A stretch of 64,000 bases of DNA from Bisporella sp. PMI_857 (lineage: Eukaryota; Ascomycota; Leotiomycetes; Helotiales; Helotiaceae): assembly GCA_021307315.1 (NCBI GenBank), contig JAJSPD010000021.1, forward strand, positions 310,001-374,000. The letters run 5' to 3'. Below the pieces are notes generated by a model. That model was not told the DNA's origin, did not search any database, and saw only the letters and a program-made list of their open reading frames with translations. Of this stretch, positions 35,365 to 48,152 are shown one piece after another. Position 1 is the first letter of the stretch. Each line of letters starts with the position of its first letter. The translations under genes were made by a program, and so were the position numbers.

Positions 35365-37863
35365 TTAAGCATCGATAACATGTTGGGGCAAGGCTGCTTT
35401 TGCTTGTTCCTTCCTTTCAACCACCAAACCGACTGACCTGCTTAGCCGTAAGGGGTGCGGCTGCAAATTTGAGTCTTCAAAGAGACCTGTCTCATAGGCA
35501 ACTCCTTGGCTCACAGCACTTGACGGGCTATCCAGGAATTCCTTAATCGAATTTGACACTCTTGAGCTATTGTATGAAATCCTACTCGCCTCCAGAATAT
35601 CCAAAGCATCAACGGAAGAAACGGACCAGCGCGATGAAATCTCTTCGTCTTCATCCACGAAGGGTTTCTTGGCAAGGTTGTCGACAGAGGCGGTTCTGGA
35701 GGGGGCGAGAGAAACACTATTTGTACCGTTTCCATATCCATGAACAAGAATCTCATGATAAATTAGCCGCTTTGGCGAGGGATGTCGGAGCTCAGGCATA
35801 TTTCCCAATGTGCTAAGTGCTCGCCGGACAGTCCCCTTCCGTTTTGCCTGTCCGGTCAACGAGATGCTGTTCTGCCGTGTGCTTTGTGGTCGATGTGCAA
35901 GCGCAAAGTAATCGATGTCTGGAACGATCTCCGATGGCGAGGCTGCGAGTTCTGTTTCTGCGGCTTTGGTCAAGGATGTTATGAAATCCTCTTTTGTCTG
36001 ATCGGTGTGCTTCCGGATGAGAGTTTCAATTGGTCGGCTACCCTTCCAGGGAGGAGTTCCAGCTGTGAGAATGCAGAGGTTATAAGAGACATTAACCGTG
36101 TCACGGACCTCGACAGGGACTTTCGTTACTGAGAGTAGTGTTTGCAGTACAGTATATACGAGGATCCAGCGCACTTTTCGAGCATCTGTTGGCGAGAGCT
36201 TCTCATGCTTTTCAAGTCTGGAGTTGGGTAGGATGCATTCTTTCTCGAATCCTCTATAGGCTCGAACTAGGCTGCATTCTAAGTCTTCTAATCGATTTGT
36301 AGCTTTCATCATTGACGAAAGTGTAATGAGTCTTGGGTCTGGTCTCATCTTGTCGCCTTTCGAATACCAGCTTGCACGCCTGCTTTTTGGCAATACTTCT
36401 TCTCCTTCTGGAAGAAGAGGAAGTGGATATGGCAAAGGTGTATATTTGTGGCGTGTATCAAACGCTTGCAAGCTTTGAACGATGCAGACACCTCCTTGTT
36501 GAGACCTAGGTGGTGTTGTCATCGACGATGTAAAGCTTTTGTCCACGAGGAAGTCGTAGAGTTTCTGAAACTCTGCACACATTTGTGCGTAGGTGCTCTT
36601 CGGGAAGGTAGATCGTGTGCCAGTGCTAGGTACTGGTGGGTAGTAGCCTAGCTTCGCAACATAATATGACTGCAAGAAAGTTCTGAACTTATCGAGATGA
36701 TCGCGAGCAGCTGAAGACAGGCCAAGATGAGCATCTGATAAGTCATCGGAAAGAAAAGTCCCGAGTTGTCTACCAGCGTATTCTAGGCGCAAATTCATTT
36801 CCATCCGTGATCGAGTGATAAGAGCTCGCGAAGTACGACTTATGCACTATCTCCCCGTTAGCCATATATTTGATGGTCTGGTGTTGCAAATCTACCTCAA
36901 AGTCAGGACTAGAGGCAAGCTTTTCATGCATGCCAACACAATGAGCAAAGGCGTCTATCCACATATCCTTAAATTGAAAATGCTCCGCAAAGAACAAGAT
37001 TGCAAGTGCATGATCTGGCGAATTCCTTATGTCCGCATATCTTTCGGAATCCATGTAGTCCATAATCGCCTGCACGTTATCCTCCCCTGTGGATCTAAAC
37101 TCATTCATGCTGTTGAGAAGTCCGACCATAGCTCCACCCAAATGTGATCCCACTAGTGGCTTACCCAAAATCCAAGCAAAGAGATTTCGTGTTGCGACAT
37201 GGCAGAAGAAAGCCTGCCCTCGATCTGTAGTCGAAGGCGCTGGTATATACAATTCATATTTTCGGGGACTGGCGCTGAAATAGTTGTTATCTGCACTGCT
37301 ATTACTGCTCTCTGAGATTGGAGAATCTGTAGAGCTTTGGAATAGAAATCTATCGAGAAGACGGCGACAATTTGTTGCAAGAAGTGCATCCATGGGTACC
37401 TGGAAAGCTGGACCACGTCTAGATTGTCCTCGTGCATATAAATGGACGAGGCAATTTCCATCTGGAAACCATAATTCTGAATCCTAAAAATCTGGAATTA
37501 GTCTTCTGATAGATGAAAATTTATCGAACATACTCTTCTCAAGCCATCCCAAGCTACCGCTGTTCTTGAATGCCCGTCCCACGTCTTGAAGTTGAGATCG
37601 CTCGCAGTTGATCTCAAATCGAATGCTGTAGTGCTCTTTTTACTTTTCCACGCTGCCAATCGATCCGAATGCGATTTATGTAAAGGAGTATCCTCTGGGG
37701 CAGCTGGCAATTTTCTCTGAGTTCGGAATCTTCGACTTGAACTTCGTGAGGGAATAGCTCCAGCCATTTGACACGCCATTGACCGATCTGAACCCTGTTC
37801 GCGAATAGGGAAGCTAGTTATGATTGTTGCCAAAAAATGATGCCAGACTAATTCGAAGGTCAT
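35365..37863 (-). CDS. DUF8004-like fungal protein of unknown function
   Basis: Three exons (37534-37863, 36896-37483, 35365-36846) give 799 aa. Recognisable stretches are FKTWDGHSRTAVAWDGLRRD, WFPDGNCLVHLYARGQSRRG, then a helical core (TRNLFAWILGKPLVG, AILFFAEHFQFKDMWIDAF) and, after intron 2, ALITRSRMEMNLRL and LGLSSAARDHLDKF. I associate this plan with the filamentous-fungal family DUF8004, whose function is not known. Intron 2 (36847-36895, GTAGAT..GATAG, branch GGCTAAC) removes an in-frame stretch; without it the frame shifts into a stop. ATG 37863 is the furthest upstream in frame. ATG 37779 (MACQMAG) is an alternative and would remove a hydrophobic N-terminus of doubtful meaning. Confidence 0.8.
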
Positions 37864-39890
37864 CGATGACTGGCAATGCTAACTAAAACACGTACATCTA
37901 GTCGCAGCTTGGTCTATGGGCTACCTTAGAAAACTCATTGAGGCGGTAGCATAAGGCTGCGGAGAGAACCAAAGAAGAATAAAATCTACGCGGGGAATAA
38001 GTTGTACAAGTAATTGCATTTGCGCGAAGATCCCTGCACTCGCAGGGTCAGATTCTGCCGTGATGAGCGGCCAGATGAAGCTTTTTGGGCGCCAATCATC
38101 AAAACATCATGAGGAGCTCAGATGGTCTCTGCGGATAGTGTTTAGTGGCGGCAGCTGAGCTGCGGGACGAAGCTTGGGGGGTCCAAAAGTACGCCACATC
38201 AAGCTCTCGCCCAGTTCCCCCATCCCGGATTGAGTACAATTTTGCGAAACTATGGAATATTGATATTGGGCAAAGAACTGCGATCTGCATCCAGACAGCT
38301 CTCTTTCAACCACAATTTGTTTCGACGCGATCTGTTTTTCTGGGCGTTCGTTGTCCATGAAAGAATCATGACCTTAACCACCCTGCAAGTTCGTGTATGG
38401 ATGACCACACCGCATCATGATCTTTCCGTGGATAGTTCCTTTTGACCAAGCAGCTATGGTACTGAACCAATTTGTTCACAGATGATTGGCATACGGCTGC
38501 TGCTGTCACTTCTCACACCAATGATGTACAGCGAAACTGTTCCCTGGTGCGGATGAAGAACCAAGACGCGGGATCATTCGATCGAGTAGATCTCAGCTTG
38601 ATGAGATGTGTGGATGTGCACTAGGATGGCCTGGTAATGATGTGTCAAGGTACCTCTGAATGATTGGCCAGCTCCAGGCTGGCCATTCTTGAGCCCTGAA
38701 CAGATCTCCCAAATTTGTATTTTCGGATACTAATAGACAGGCCCGGAACCCTTTTCTCGGGCTCTTCCCTTTCAAAAGCCATCGCGGGAGAATACAACCG
38801 CAGCAGAGCCCGGCCATTCGAGTCTATTCTATTCGATGCATCCCCTTGCGCATGCATGGGAGATACTAGTAGAGTTATTCGACTGCTATCGGAGGTCCCT
38901 TTTGCTCGCTTTAATGGTGCCACGCATAGCTGCTAGTGATCCGTCCCAAAATATGGCATGCATCATATGTGATGTGCAAAGCAGTCCGTCTGCCATTCTG
39001 GATGTCAACTACGCGGACTACGGATGGGGGCATCCCGAAGCAAAACAGACACTCTCGGAATCGTAGTGTCGTACTGTTTGGCTACTTTTCGAGATCTGCA
39101 CTTGCGTATGACAGAGAATCTCGCGTGTTCAAAAGCTGTCCTGTTAGCAGTGAAGGGACTCTGACGGGGCCTTTTAATTGGGGATAATTGAGATTGTTGA
39201 AATGGAGGGCTTTTGTCGTCATTCTCTTTCTTGATCATCGCTACATGTTGGCTCTAGTGATTAGTGAATTGAGCTTAATTCTCTATTTTGATGCTTCATC
39301 AACAGCAAAGTGACTTCATACCGAAGGGTTGATAGCTCGGCTCGGGGCAATTTTCTTGCAAAGTGCTGCTCGGATTTTGGTGATATTCCAAGACTTGGGA
39401 TCATTAGGCTGCGTGGGAAATTGCACGACTGGAAAATGTCCGCATCAAGCATAAAGGAGGGGATTCCGTGAGGCTATGCTGTAGTTACTCTCAATTATAA
39501 CGGTGAAATATGATCGGAATGGTCTCGTCAATCTCCATATACCACTGTCAGCTCACAATTAATTTGTTGCACATTAAATTGCCTCCCTAAGCAAGGCGTT
39601 GACAGTTGTCTCTTTTAAATTATGCCTTGTACAACAACCTAATTTGGCCTACAAACATGAAAGTGAATATACCTCCGAGCTCTTCATGTCGAGTCTTTAG
39701 GAAAGACAGAATACTTCTAATAGGATACTACTAATAGGACATATTTCAATAACCTAGGTTCATTGTAACCTTCCAATTAGAGACGATGCGGGGCTGGTCT
39801 GGGCACAGCAATGGGGGTTTGCTTCACCCCATTTCCATCTCAACATCGCTTCAAATTGAGTAAACAGGAGGATTAAGGAGAACTATCAAA
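37864..39890. other. Gene-poor 2.0-kb divergent intergenic stretch
   Basis: This stretch separates the DUF8004-like gene (-) and the ochratoxinase-like gene (+). Open frames are at most about 90 codons, overlap each other on both strands and do not look like proteins. Both promoters must lie here. Confidence 0.4.
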
Positions 39891-41507
39891 ATGACGAAAC
39901 GTGTACATGAGCTGCAGCCTCGTAAGTGATCAATAGTGGTTGGATTAATACATCTTTTTTGCTTTTGGGAGAATAAAAAGAAATTATCATCACCATTTTA
40001 TTTACTAGACCGTCGTCTGACAGATTCGATAGGTCAGTTCACAGCTGCTCCAGTAACCTCTACAGCAGCCATTGATGCTCCTGTTGTATCACCAGAGCCA
40101 CTTCCTGATCGTCTCTTCTCCACTGCTTTTGGTGTCACTATAAGAACCAAGTCTAGGGATATAGCCCATGATGAAGTAGATTCTATTGCAGCTACCAAAA
40201 GAGCGTTCTACACCATCATCAAAGCAGACCTTCTCATCCCCGGCGATGGCGAACCAGTCAAAGATGCGGCACTCGTGATCCAAGGCAAACTTATCGCCTG
40301 GGTTGGCAGTCAAAGCACATTGCCCCAGGAATACACCGAAAACAAACACCGCACCTTCTCACTCCCATATCTCATGCCTGGCCTATGGGACTGCCACGTT
40401 CATTTCTTGGCCGGGGGCGATGATGACGGCTATGTCGGCTTCATCGCTGAGCAACCCGCAGCAACCGGTGCTCGAATCGCTCGAGGCTGCTGGGAAGGGA
40501 TTCAGCGGGGCTATACGTCTTATCGAGACGTTGCTGGCTATGGTTGTGAAGTCGCCAAGGCGATAGATGAAGGAACTATCGTTGGACCTAATATCTACAG
40601 TTCGGGAGCATGTTTAAGTCAGCTTGCTGGGCATGGAGATATCTTCCCCTTGCCTGCAGGCGACGTGCTACTTAACCTTGGTGTCGCAAATATCACTGCT
40701 GGCCATCAATACGGGTCCGGGTGTTGCATGATTGTGGATGGTGTTGATGAATGCCGTCGCGGCGTGCGGTTGAACATCCGCAGGGGAGCTAAATGCATCA
40801 AAATCCTCGCTTCTGGTGGTGTTTTGTCTCGTGACGATAATCCTTTGTACGCTCAGTTTAGCAAGGAAGAGCTCGAGACTATCGTTGAAGAGGCACATCG
40901 ACAGAATCGAGTGGTTGCCGCCCACGTACATGGCAAACCTGGCATAATTGCAGCGGTGAATGCAGGAGTTACGACAGTAGAGCATGTTTCCTTTGCAGAC
41001 CAGGAGTGTATCGACTTGATCAAGAAAAAAGGCGTCGTGTATGTAGCTACGAGATTGATCGTAGACTTTCTTCTTCAATCCGGTGGGAAAGGAATCCCGA
41101 AGGAAAGCTGGGAAAAAGCTAAGTTATGTGGTTCTAATCATTTAAATGCTTACAAACTGGCCATCAAAGCGGGAATAACTTTCGCGCTTGGGACAGATAC
41201 GCCACCTGGGTCCAATATGGCTCTCGAGTTGGAACACGCTGTGACGGCTGGCATGAGCACACTGGAGGCTATTAAGGCCGCTACAGCCAATGGCCCACTA
41301 ACTGTCGGTGGCCAGGCGCCGTTGACTGGACAGCTAAAGGCTGGATATGAGGCAGATATCCTCGGATTGACGCAGAACCCAGTGGCTGATGTCAAGATCT
41401 TGCAAAAGAAGGATAATATCGAGTATGTCTGGAAGGGTGGGCGTCTGTTCAAAGGCCCTGGTGTCGGCCCCTGGGGAGAAGATGACAGGTGGAAGGCCGG
41501 AGTTTAG
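39891..41507 (+). CDS. Ochratoxinase-like metal-dependent amidohydrolase
   Basis: Exon 1 is 39891-39921 (31 nt) and exon 2 is 40009-41507, with an 87-nt intron, giving 509 aa. It strongly resembles, from memory, fungal ochratoxinase and related cytosolic amidases or prolidases of the amidohydrolase superfamily, which hydrolyse an amide bond with a two-metal centre. Visible ligands are H140 and H142 (DCHVHF), a likely carbamylated K275 (IKILASGG), H316 or H318 (HVHGK), H336 (EHVSF) and D407 (LGTDTPP), all intact. Other family stretches are LIPGDGEP, GYTSYRDVAGYGCEVAKAI and FKGPGVGPWGEDDR at the C-terminus. The first 80 residues are less typical, without a clear signal peptide. The natural substrate cannot be told from sequence. 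An AATAAA lies 112 nt after the stop. Confidence 0.9.
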
Positions 41508-43226
41508 AATGGTAGTCTAATGTAGTGAAGGGAAAGCCCTTGGAATATTAGAAACCCTAGAGTATGCGATTGCTAAATGACTATGCTTTAATTGTCAGAC
41601 CACAAAACGGTTCGACAAAATAAAATCTCGAAAGACTGAATATTCTCTACAATGCCGAACTCGCGATAGTCTCTCCTTTATCTTGCCACTTTGATATGCA
41701 GCAGAGGTTAAATGCTTTCCGAGAGGTCTGCTCGATCGTCACACGGCTTTCAAGGCTTGAATTGTCGGAGATTGATGCGCGAAAACTAAATAAGGCTTTG
41801 AGTGCGAAGAAGACGACTACCTGGGTAAACTCGACCGTAGGTTATTTAGGCAAGCTGTTTTTGAGAGGTGATAGTTTTTAAACCAATTTTTTTTGGATGA
41901 TTGACTAGAGTGGCCTTATTAACCGATGATTGAAGGCTGGTTGAAGAATATTTGCAAAAGTGGAAGATGTTGCCCTCTGTTTCCAAGAAATGGGAGAGCT
42001 AGTCTTGATTGAATAGAGAATGTCAATTGTGTCGTTTAAATTCAGGAGAGTAAAAATCCTCCATGGATATCCTGTTGTTAGGAAAAGAGAAAGCTAGAGA
42101 TGGGTTTCTAAATTCGCTGGAAGTTCGGAGAATAGCCACTGAAATGCCCTGGATTGCCTTGAAAGCCCCTGGACCTCAAAATCGAAATCTTTAAGATTAT
42201 ATCTCACCTACGAACTCTTTGTTCTTTCTCCTCCGGATTATTTACGAGAAACACCAAAGTGATTTCCGATTCAAATGCTTATACCGGAAAGATGGAGATC
42301 ATTATCTGAGGAAAATTGTTAACTTTGATATGGGACATTTCGGCTCAGTCGTGCCGAGGAAGTATATCTGCCAGGAACTTTGTGGCCCCCCAGTGGCTGT
42401 CCGCATTGGTGGCCAGGTTTAGCTGACCATCCAAGCGTTGCCATTGACGATACGTCATAGGAGTTGCTTTACAAGACAAGGACTAAAACTTGAAGTTTAT
42501 TCAAACATCAAGTAGGTCCGAGCAATCACAACTACACAGCCTCTAAAATCACCGGTAGCTGGATAGTAAGCCTGCTATCGGCTGGAAGTTACTTATTTAA
42601 TGAGAAGGTACCAAACAATGAGCTTCAAATCATATCCATGAAAGCTGATCCGACTATAGGCTGATTGGACTTTGTAAAAATCAGATCTTGAACGAGATAA
42701 GAAAGAGATTCCGCAAGATTGATGATATTACGACATTTTTCTTGGCAGTGTTCTAAAAAAAAAAGGGGCTTGAAGCCCATTACTTCGAAAGCCGACATAC
42801 AGTGCAGTATACTTTGGAATTTTAAAATTCTACGACAGAGAAGCCAGTGAGCGAAAGAAAGATGGAGATCTGAACAAAATCGCTTGGCCAGAAGTGCCAA
42901 GCTTTGCCAACCCTCGCTTAACATTCATGCATTCATTAGCCTCAAATTTATGGAGTCTAGAGACGGGACGACACTTTTGAAGCCACCTCAACTTACTTCA
43001 GATTCCAGCTCTGCAAGAGAGACACAGGATCCTTTCACGCGTTTGTCTTCTGATAAGACTGACGACCCTGCGCGTAGGCGACTGTCGCGTCTATTCGGTT
43101 CGCTTATGAATCATTTTCCCGATGCGACACCCCTCACCATCCCTGTCGTATCTCATTTGACGCGCTGAGCCTCTTCTTAGAATTCACTCTACGTGTTGTG
43201 AATAAAGGGACAAGATCCGGGTGAAC
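41508..43226. other. Intergenic, no gene seen
   Basis: This 1.7-kb stretch is AT-rich. Frames such as 42219-42422 (67 codons) and 42884-43168 (94 codons) have no recognisable features. The nto1 promoter lies at the right end. Confidence 0.4.
41619..41624 (+). terminator. Possible polyadenylation signal (AATAAA)
   Basis: An AATAAA hexamer lies 112 nt after the stop codon of the ochratoxinase-like gene. Confidence 0.35.
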
Positions 43227-46200
43227 ATGGCGCCGCTCCCCACAACTCCAGCACCAGCACGCCCATTGTCTACGCGGCCGCGTACTAGCACGAGACCTTC
43301 TCGTCCGAAGTCCCTGGGCCTTTCCCAAACAGACAATCCCACTCCCAAGAAGCGAGCATCAGAGCCACCTCGAAAGAAATTGAGATACATACCAGGTGGA
43401 CCGGGCGGCGGAGGTAGATACGTTGACGAAGACGGCACAGAGATACCTGTTGGAGGTACTGGACCTGGGGGCTACAATTATATAGGACCTAGGGGCCGCG
43501 TAGGTCGGGAGAATCTAGCCAACGGCGTCACACCAGTGGTCTACGAGAGGAGAGATAGGAGCCAACGAACGCGCACGGTTCTGCCGCGATCACAACAGCC
43601 ACCCATGCGCTTCACAAGCAGCTCTCAGGCTGCTGCTGTGGTGCAGAGCGATGGATACAAGCCGCGAGAAGAACGCGCATGGGAAGAGTTTCATCCGAAC
43701 ATGGACATTGATGCTGACCTTCGAGCTTTCAGTGCTGCAGAGGTCGAGGGAATACCAGTAGTGCCAGCAACTCCTACCGGCACACCACAGTCTGCTGGAG
43801 GTATAGGAAACTCCACGAATGGAACCCCTTCCAAGGATGCCGACATGGAGACAAAGTCCGATAGCATCATTACACCTACCGCATCGGTAAGCGGTGAAGC
43901 GATAGCGATTATGGGCCTACCAGGAACCCCAGGCTATAAAAGACGTCCTGGACGGCCGCCAAAAGATCCTATAGCTTTCTTCTCTGAGAGGGCGCGAAAG
44001 CTAGGTGTTGCCTTCAATGCGGGCACACTGAAAGCACCCAAGATTATTCCTCCTAGCCAGATTCCACCTCCAGTTCAAAATACTTCTTCTAAGGAGAGAC
44101 TCACGTTACCCCAACCCTCTTATCGCAAATCTGATACACTCGCACGGTTTGAGAAAAAGCCGTTCGCAACTTTTGTCGATCAGTCGATGATAAATGTCGG
44201 TTATCAAACTACAGATAAATTTACCCGAAACGATAATGCGCTCATCAAGGTTGATTCAAATCTTGAGCAGGATCTTGATGTTGCCTTCAAAAGTGGTGCG
44301 GAGACATTCCCGACTATCGGAACTGGTGGCGTCGGTCGTGTTGAATATGACATGGACGAGCAAGATGATAACTGGCTGATACAGTACAATGAGGGACGAC
44401 AAACAGCTGGTTATGATAAGCTTACCCGAGAGGTTTTCGAAATAACCATTACAAAGATCGAAAAGGAATGGCATGCGCTAGAGCGACGTATACCCAAACC
44501 GAACCCGAAACCTCCTCAAACTCAGCGACCCAGGTCGAGTTCTGCTGTTGCGGTAAATGGTGAACCGCAAGTAGGGGAGGAACAAGATAGTAAATGCGCT
44601 ATATGTGATGACGGAGACTGTGAAAACACCAACGCCATTGTTTTTTGTGATGGTTGTGATTTGGCTGTTCATCAGGAGTGTTACGGTGTCCCATTCATTC
44701 CCGAAGGTCAGTGGTTATGTCGGAAATGCCAACTGATAGGCCGCGGCGTTCCTGTAAGTGCCTTATCCACTCGCTTTCTCAAATATACTAAAAATTCTAT
44801 AGACTTGCATTTTCTGTCCAAATACGGACGGGGCATTTAAGCAGACCAATTCCTCTAAATGGGCTCATTTACTATGCGCAATGTGGATTCCTGAGGTATC
44901 TCTTGGAAATCACACCTTCATGGAACCTGTTATGGAAGTTGAGAAAGTACCTAAAACTCGATGGAAATTGACCTGCTACCTCTGCAATCAACGGATGGGC
45001 GCGTGCATTCAATGCGGCAATAAGTCATGTTATCAAGCATTCCATGTCACTTGTGCAAGACGGGCGCATCTCTTCTTGAAGATGAAAAACAATCATGGAA
45101 CGCTGGCTGTTCTTGATGGTAGCACCGTCCTCAAGGCCTTCTGCGACAAGCACTGTCCTTCGGATTATGCAAAAGAGAATGAAGTAGCTGAAGCAACCCG
45201 CGAGGCCATAAGCTTCTATAAGAGAACAATGCGAGGCCGAATGTGGGCGGACAGTCAGGCTTCTGCTCTAGCACTAGCAGCCACACATCGGCACGCTGTC
45301 ACGGAGCATCATCCTGATGAGTCGCAACTGACTGGTGCGAAACTTGCTCAAGCGCTTAGCGAAAACAAGCGAAAAGGCAACCAACCTGCTAAGCCGATAT
45401 GGAAACTTCCTTCTGGTGCACCAGTCATTCCTCAAGTTGTGTTCCACTCAGTAGAAAGCTCGCTTCAACGCTTCAATATTCTTAAACGGAAAGAATATGC
45501 TGCAGATGCCTGCCGATACTGGACACTCAAACGCGAAGCACGACGAGGCGCTGCACTTCTCAAACGACTTCAACTTCAAATGGAGACATTCTCATCGATG
45601 GAGATCACCCGAAGGAATTTTGCTGGAATGGGCCCGGCTGGTCGGCCAAGACTTGAACGACGTATAGAATTCGCCAAAAATTTGATTCTCGAGCTAGAGA
45701 AATTGAAGGACTTATCTGGAGAAAAAGAGAAGCAAGAGGCTGATAAATTAGCGAAAGCCCAGGTGGAACAAGATATTGTGAACCAAGTCTATTTCCCAGT
45801 TGTTCGATCACTTTCGAAGGTGGTACATAAGCTTCAGAGGTAAGACTTACTTTTGAAATAGTGAGTATATACTAATGTGCAAATAGTTATGGCGGCCAGG
45901 GAATGGAAGCATTCGCTGCTCCGTTATCCAAATTTCGCGAGAAAGTTGATATGCGTTACTACACTACATCTTTGCCATTTCTACAAGATTTGAGTGCATT
46001 GCTCGGTGATGTGATTAGCACTGAGCCTCTAGCCCAGCCCGACATATCTGAGATGGAGAATTCGTCAACTACCAAGAGACATGTCATGGGACTCAAGGAA
46101 CGCAAACAACTTGCTAAGAGAGTGATCAGGTCGGCTCAAAAGTTGCTCAATGATGCAATCGATGAAGATGCCAATTACAGTGCTAAATCTGTCCAACCTG

Positions 46201-46958
46201 CACGGGATGAATTGGCTCGTTTGATAGAAGGTAACTTCCAGTCACGGCCGCATTCTACGGTATTATTCTTGGGCGGAATCGGCTCGATTGCTGATGTAGA
46301 CATGCCGGATGTTATCCAGAACGGCCTTGATCAAGATCGCGAAGCTCAGGTCTCAAGCCTTGACTCAAACCACATTTCAAAAACTACCGATGTGGTTATG
46401 ATGGGCGGGCTCCAGCTGAACGATGAAAACATTCCGGATGATCGCTCGGTGGGCGACGTGATAATTGCTGTAGAGTCCTCTAAAGACATAGCAGCAAAGA
46501 GAGATAGTGTAACCAGTGCGGCACTCACTGAAGTGAACGGAAATATATCACCAGCAAAGTCCAATCAGGCCAATAGCTTTAAGGACTCAAACACACCCCC
46601 TGAAACACATGAAGATCCTCCTGGCCCCGAGGTCGAGCAAAGCCAACCTGGCCCACCGACTCCTCCTGTTTCGAATGGCGATACAAACAACGAACAGACT
46701 GGCAGCATACTCACAGATGGCGGAGTGCCTCCGTTTCTGTTGGAAGACTTTAACATTGAAGGCACACAAATATCAGAGAAGGAAAGCTCGAAACGGAGGG
46801 CAGAGGATGACCTCAGCGATATATTAAGCGATATGGACGACGACCAGGTGAACGAGCTCCAGCCTATCACTGATGCCACGGGCATAGGTACATCAGCTAC
46901 AGGCTCACGGGCAACGCCAAGAAGCAAGAAGGCGAAAGCGAAGAAGAGGAAGAGATGA
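43227..46958 (+). CDS. nto1: Nto1/BRPF-like PHD finger protein (NuA3 complex)
   Basis: Three exons (43227-44753, 44803-45839, 45887-46958) give 1211 aa. Nto1 is the scaffold of the NuA3 histone H3 acetyltransferase complex and reads the H3 tail. The sequence shows a basic N-terminus, an AT-hook (KRRPGRPPKDP, about residue 235), and an enhancer-of-polycomb-like block (DNWLIQYNEGR). The first PHD finger is at about 455-502 (CAICDDGDCENTNAIVFCDG, HQECYG, WLCRKC). Straight after it come a zinc knuckle (CIFCPN) and an extended PHD (HLLCAMWIPE, CYLCNQRMGACIQC, CYQAFHVTCARR, CDKHC). The middle carries a helical FYKRTMRGRMWADSQ segment and basic coils. The C-terminus is acidic and ends in a lysine-rich patch. 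I see no bromodomain, which agrees with yeast Nto1. ATG 43227 follows an in-frame GTG. Confidence 0.92.
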
Positions 46959-47482
46959 ATTGTATATTGCTTACTGTATGACTAGATACCACTGTGCGGG
47001 AGTCAGGTACAAGATGGAGTTTTGGAGTTCAGAGGGACCGGCCGCTGCCATCGGCAAGATTCAATAGTTTGTCGTTTATTTTTCTGCATGGAATTTTAGC
47101 ACATTCTACTGCATTTCACGGTTGAAGTGTGTGAAACCTGTTTTTATCGATGGTGTGGATTTGGTTGCCTCTGCTGAGATGTAGAAATAGGCTTTAGAAG
47201 TAATCCGGCAGAAATGTGACTTTCCACCTTCCTGATCCTGACCATGTGTGTTAGCTTCAGCTTACCTCATCAAAGATCTCATGTGACCCGGCATGGACAC
47301 TCCCACCTTCTTCCAATCTCATATGTGTAGTCCGTAATTGATTGGATATCGTTTACTTACAATTGGCCTTAGACTTACGCGGGAATATACCTACGGATAT
47401 ATATGCTTGGGGATTGACGTCTCAACATATCTCTTACTACAGCAATACTGTCACGCCTATATCTACGATACTCTTTGGAATA
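46959..47482. other. Intergenic, nothing seen
   Basis: This 524-bp stretch is the 3' flank of nto1 and the promoter of the RidA gene. The frame upstream of the RidA ATG stays open from a TTG at 47342 but has no ATG of its own. Confidence 0.45.
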
Positions 47483-48152
47483 ATGGATTCCATCACTGAA
47501 GTCAAGACGACCAATGCACCAAAGCCACTTCCCGTCTTTCCTCAGGCCATCAAAGCCAACGGGATGGTACGCTCCCACCATCCTTCGTGAGCCTAGACGC
47601 ACCAGCATATACCCTTTCCCTATATCCATTTCCTCACCTACAAAACTGACAGGCCCCTACCTCATCAGGTCTTCGTATCAGGTAACATCGGCCTCGATCC
47701 TACATCCTGGGCCCTCGTGGGCGAAGACATCAAATCGCAAACCGTCCGTCTCCTCCTCTTCCTTCCCTATTCTCATCTCCCCTTTTTCCTACACCCCCTT
47801 TCCCATCACTAAATCCGCAGAAAAGGAGCAAACGTTGAAGAATATCAAGGCGGTTCTGGAAGCGGCAGGTTCCGATTTCACAAAGATCGTGAAGTTGAAC
47901 GTGTATTTGAAGAGCTATGCGGATTTCGCGGCCATGAACGAGGTCTATATCACGCATTTCGGGGAGGTGAAACCTGTGAGTCGTTCTTTTTCTAAATTTG
48001 CTATAGGGGATGGGAGGGAGGGAAGTAGAGGAGGGAGACGAAGAGGCTGATGTGTATATTGTGGCTAGGCAAGGACATGTGTTGCTGTTTTGGAACTACC
48101 GCTCGGAGCAATTGTCGAGATGGAGTGTATCGCTTTGTGTCCTGAAGCTTAA
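47483..48152 (+). CDS. RidA/YjgF/YER057c-family enamine/imine deaminase
   Basis: Four exons (47483-47566, 47669-47743, 47826-47975, 48069-48152) give 130 aa, the normal size of the family. RidA proteins hydrolyse reactive 2-aminoacrylate and related imines produced by PLP enzymes; yeast homologues are Hmf1 and Mmf1. Family stretches are FPQAIKANGM, VFVSGNIGLDP, QTEQTLKNIKAVLEAAGSDF, KLNVYLKSYADFAAMNEVY and the C-terminal block ARTCVAVLELPLGAIVEMEC, which carries the conserved arginine. Exon 3 joins in frame only if the acceptor is the AAAAG at 47821-47825, not the CAG just before it. No mitochondrial leader is evident, so a cytosolic form is likely. Confidence 0.9.
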
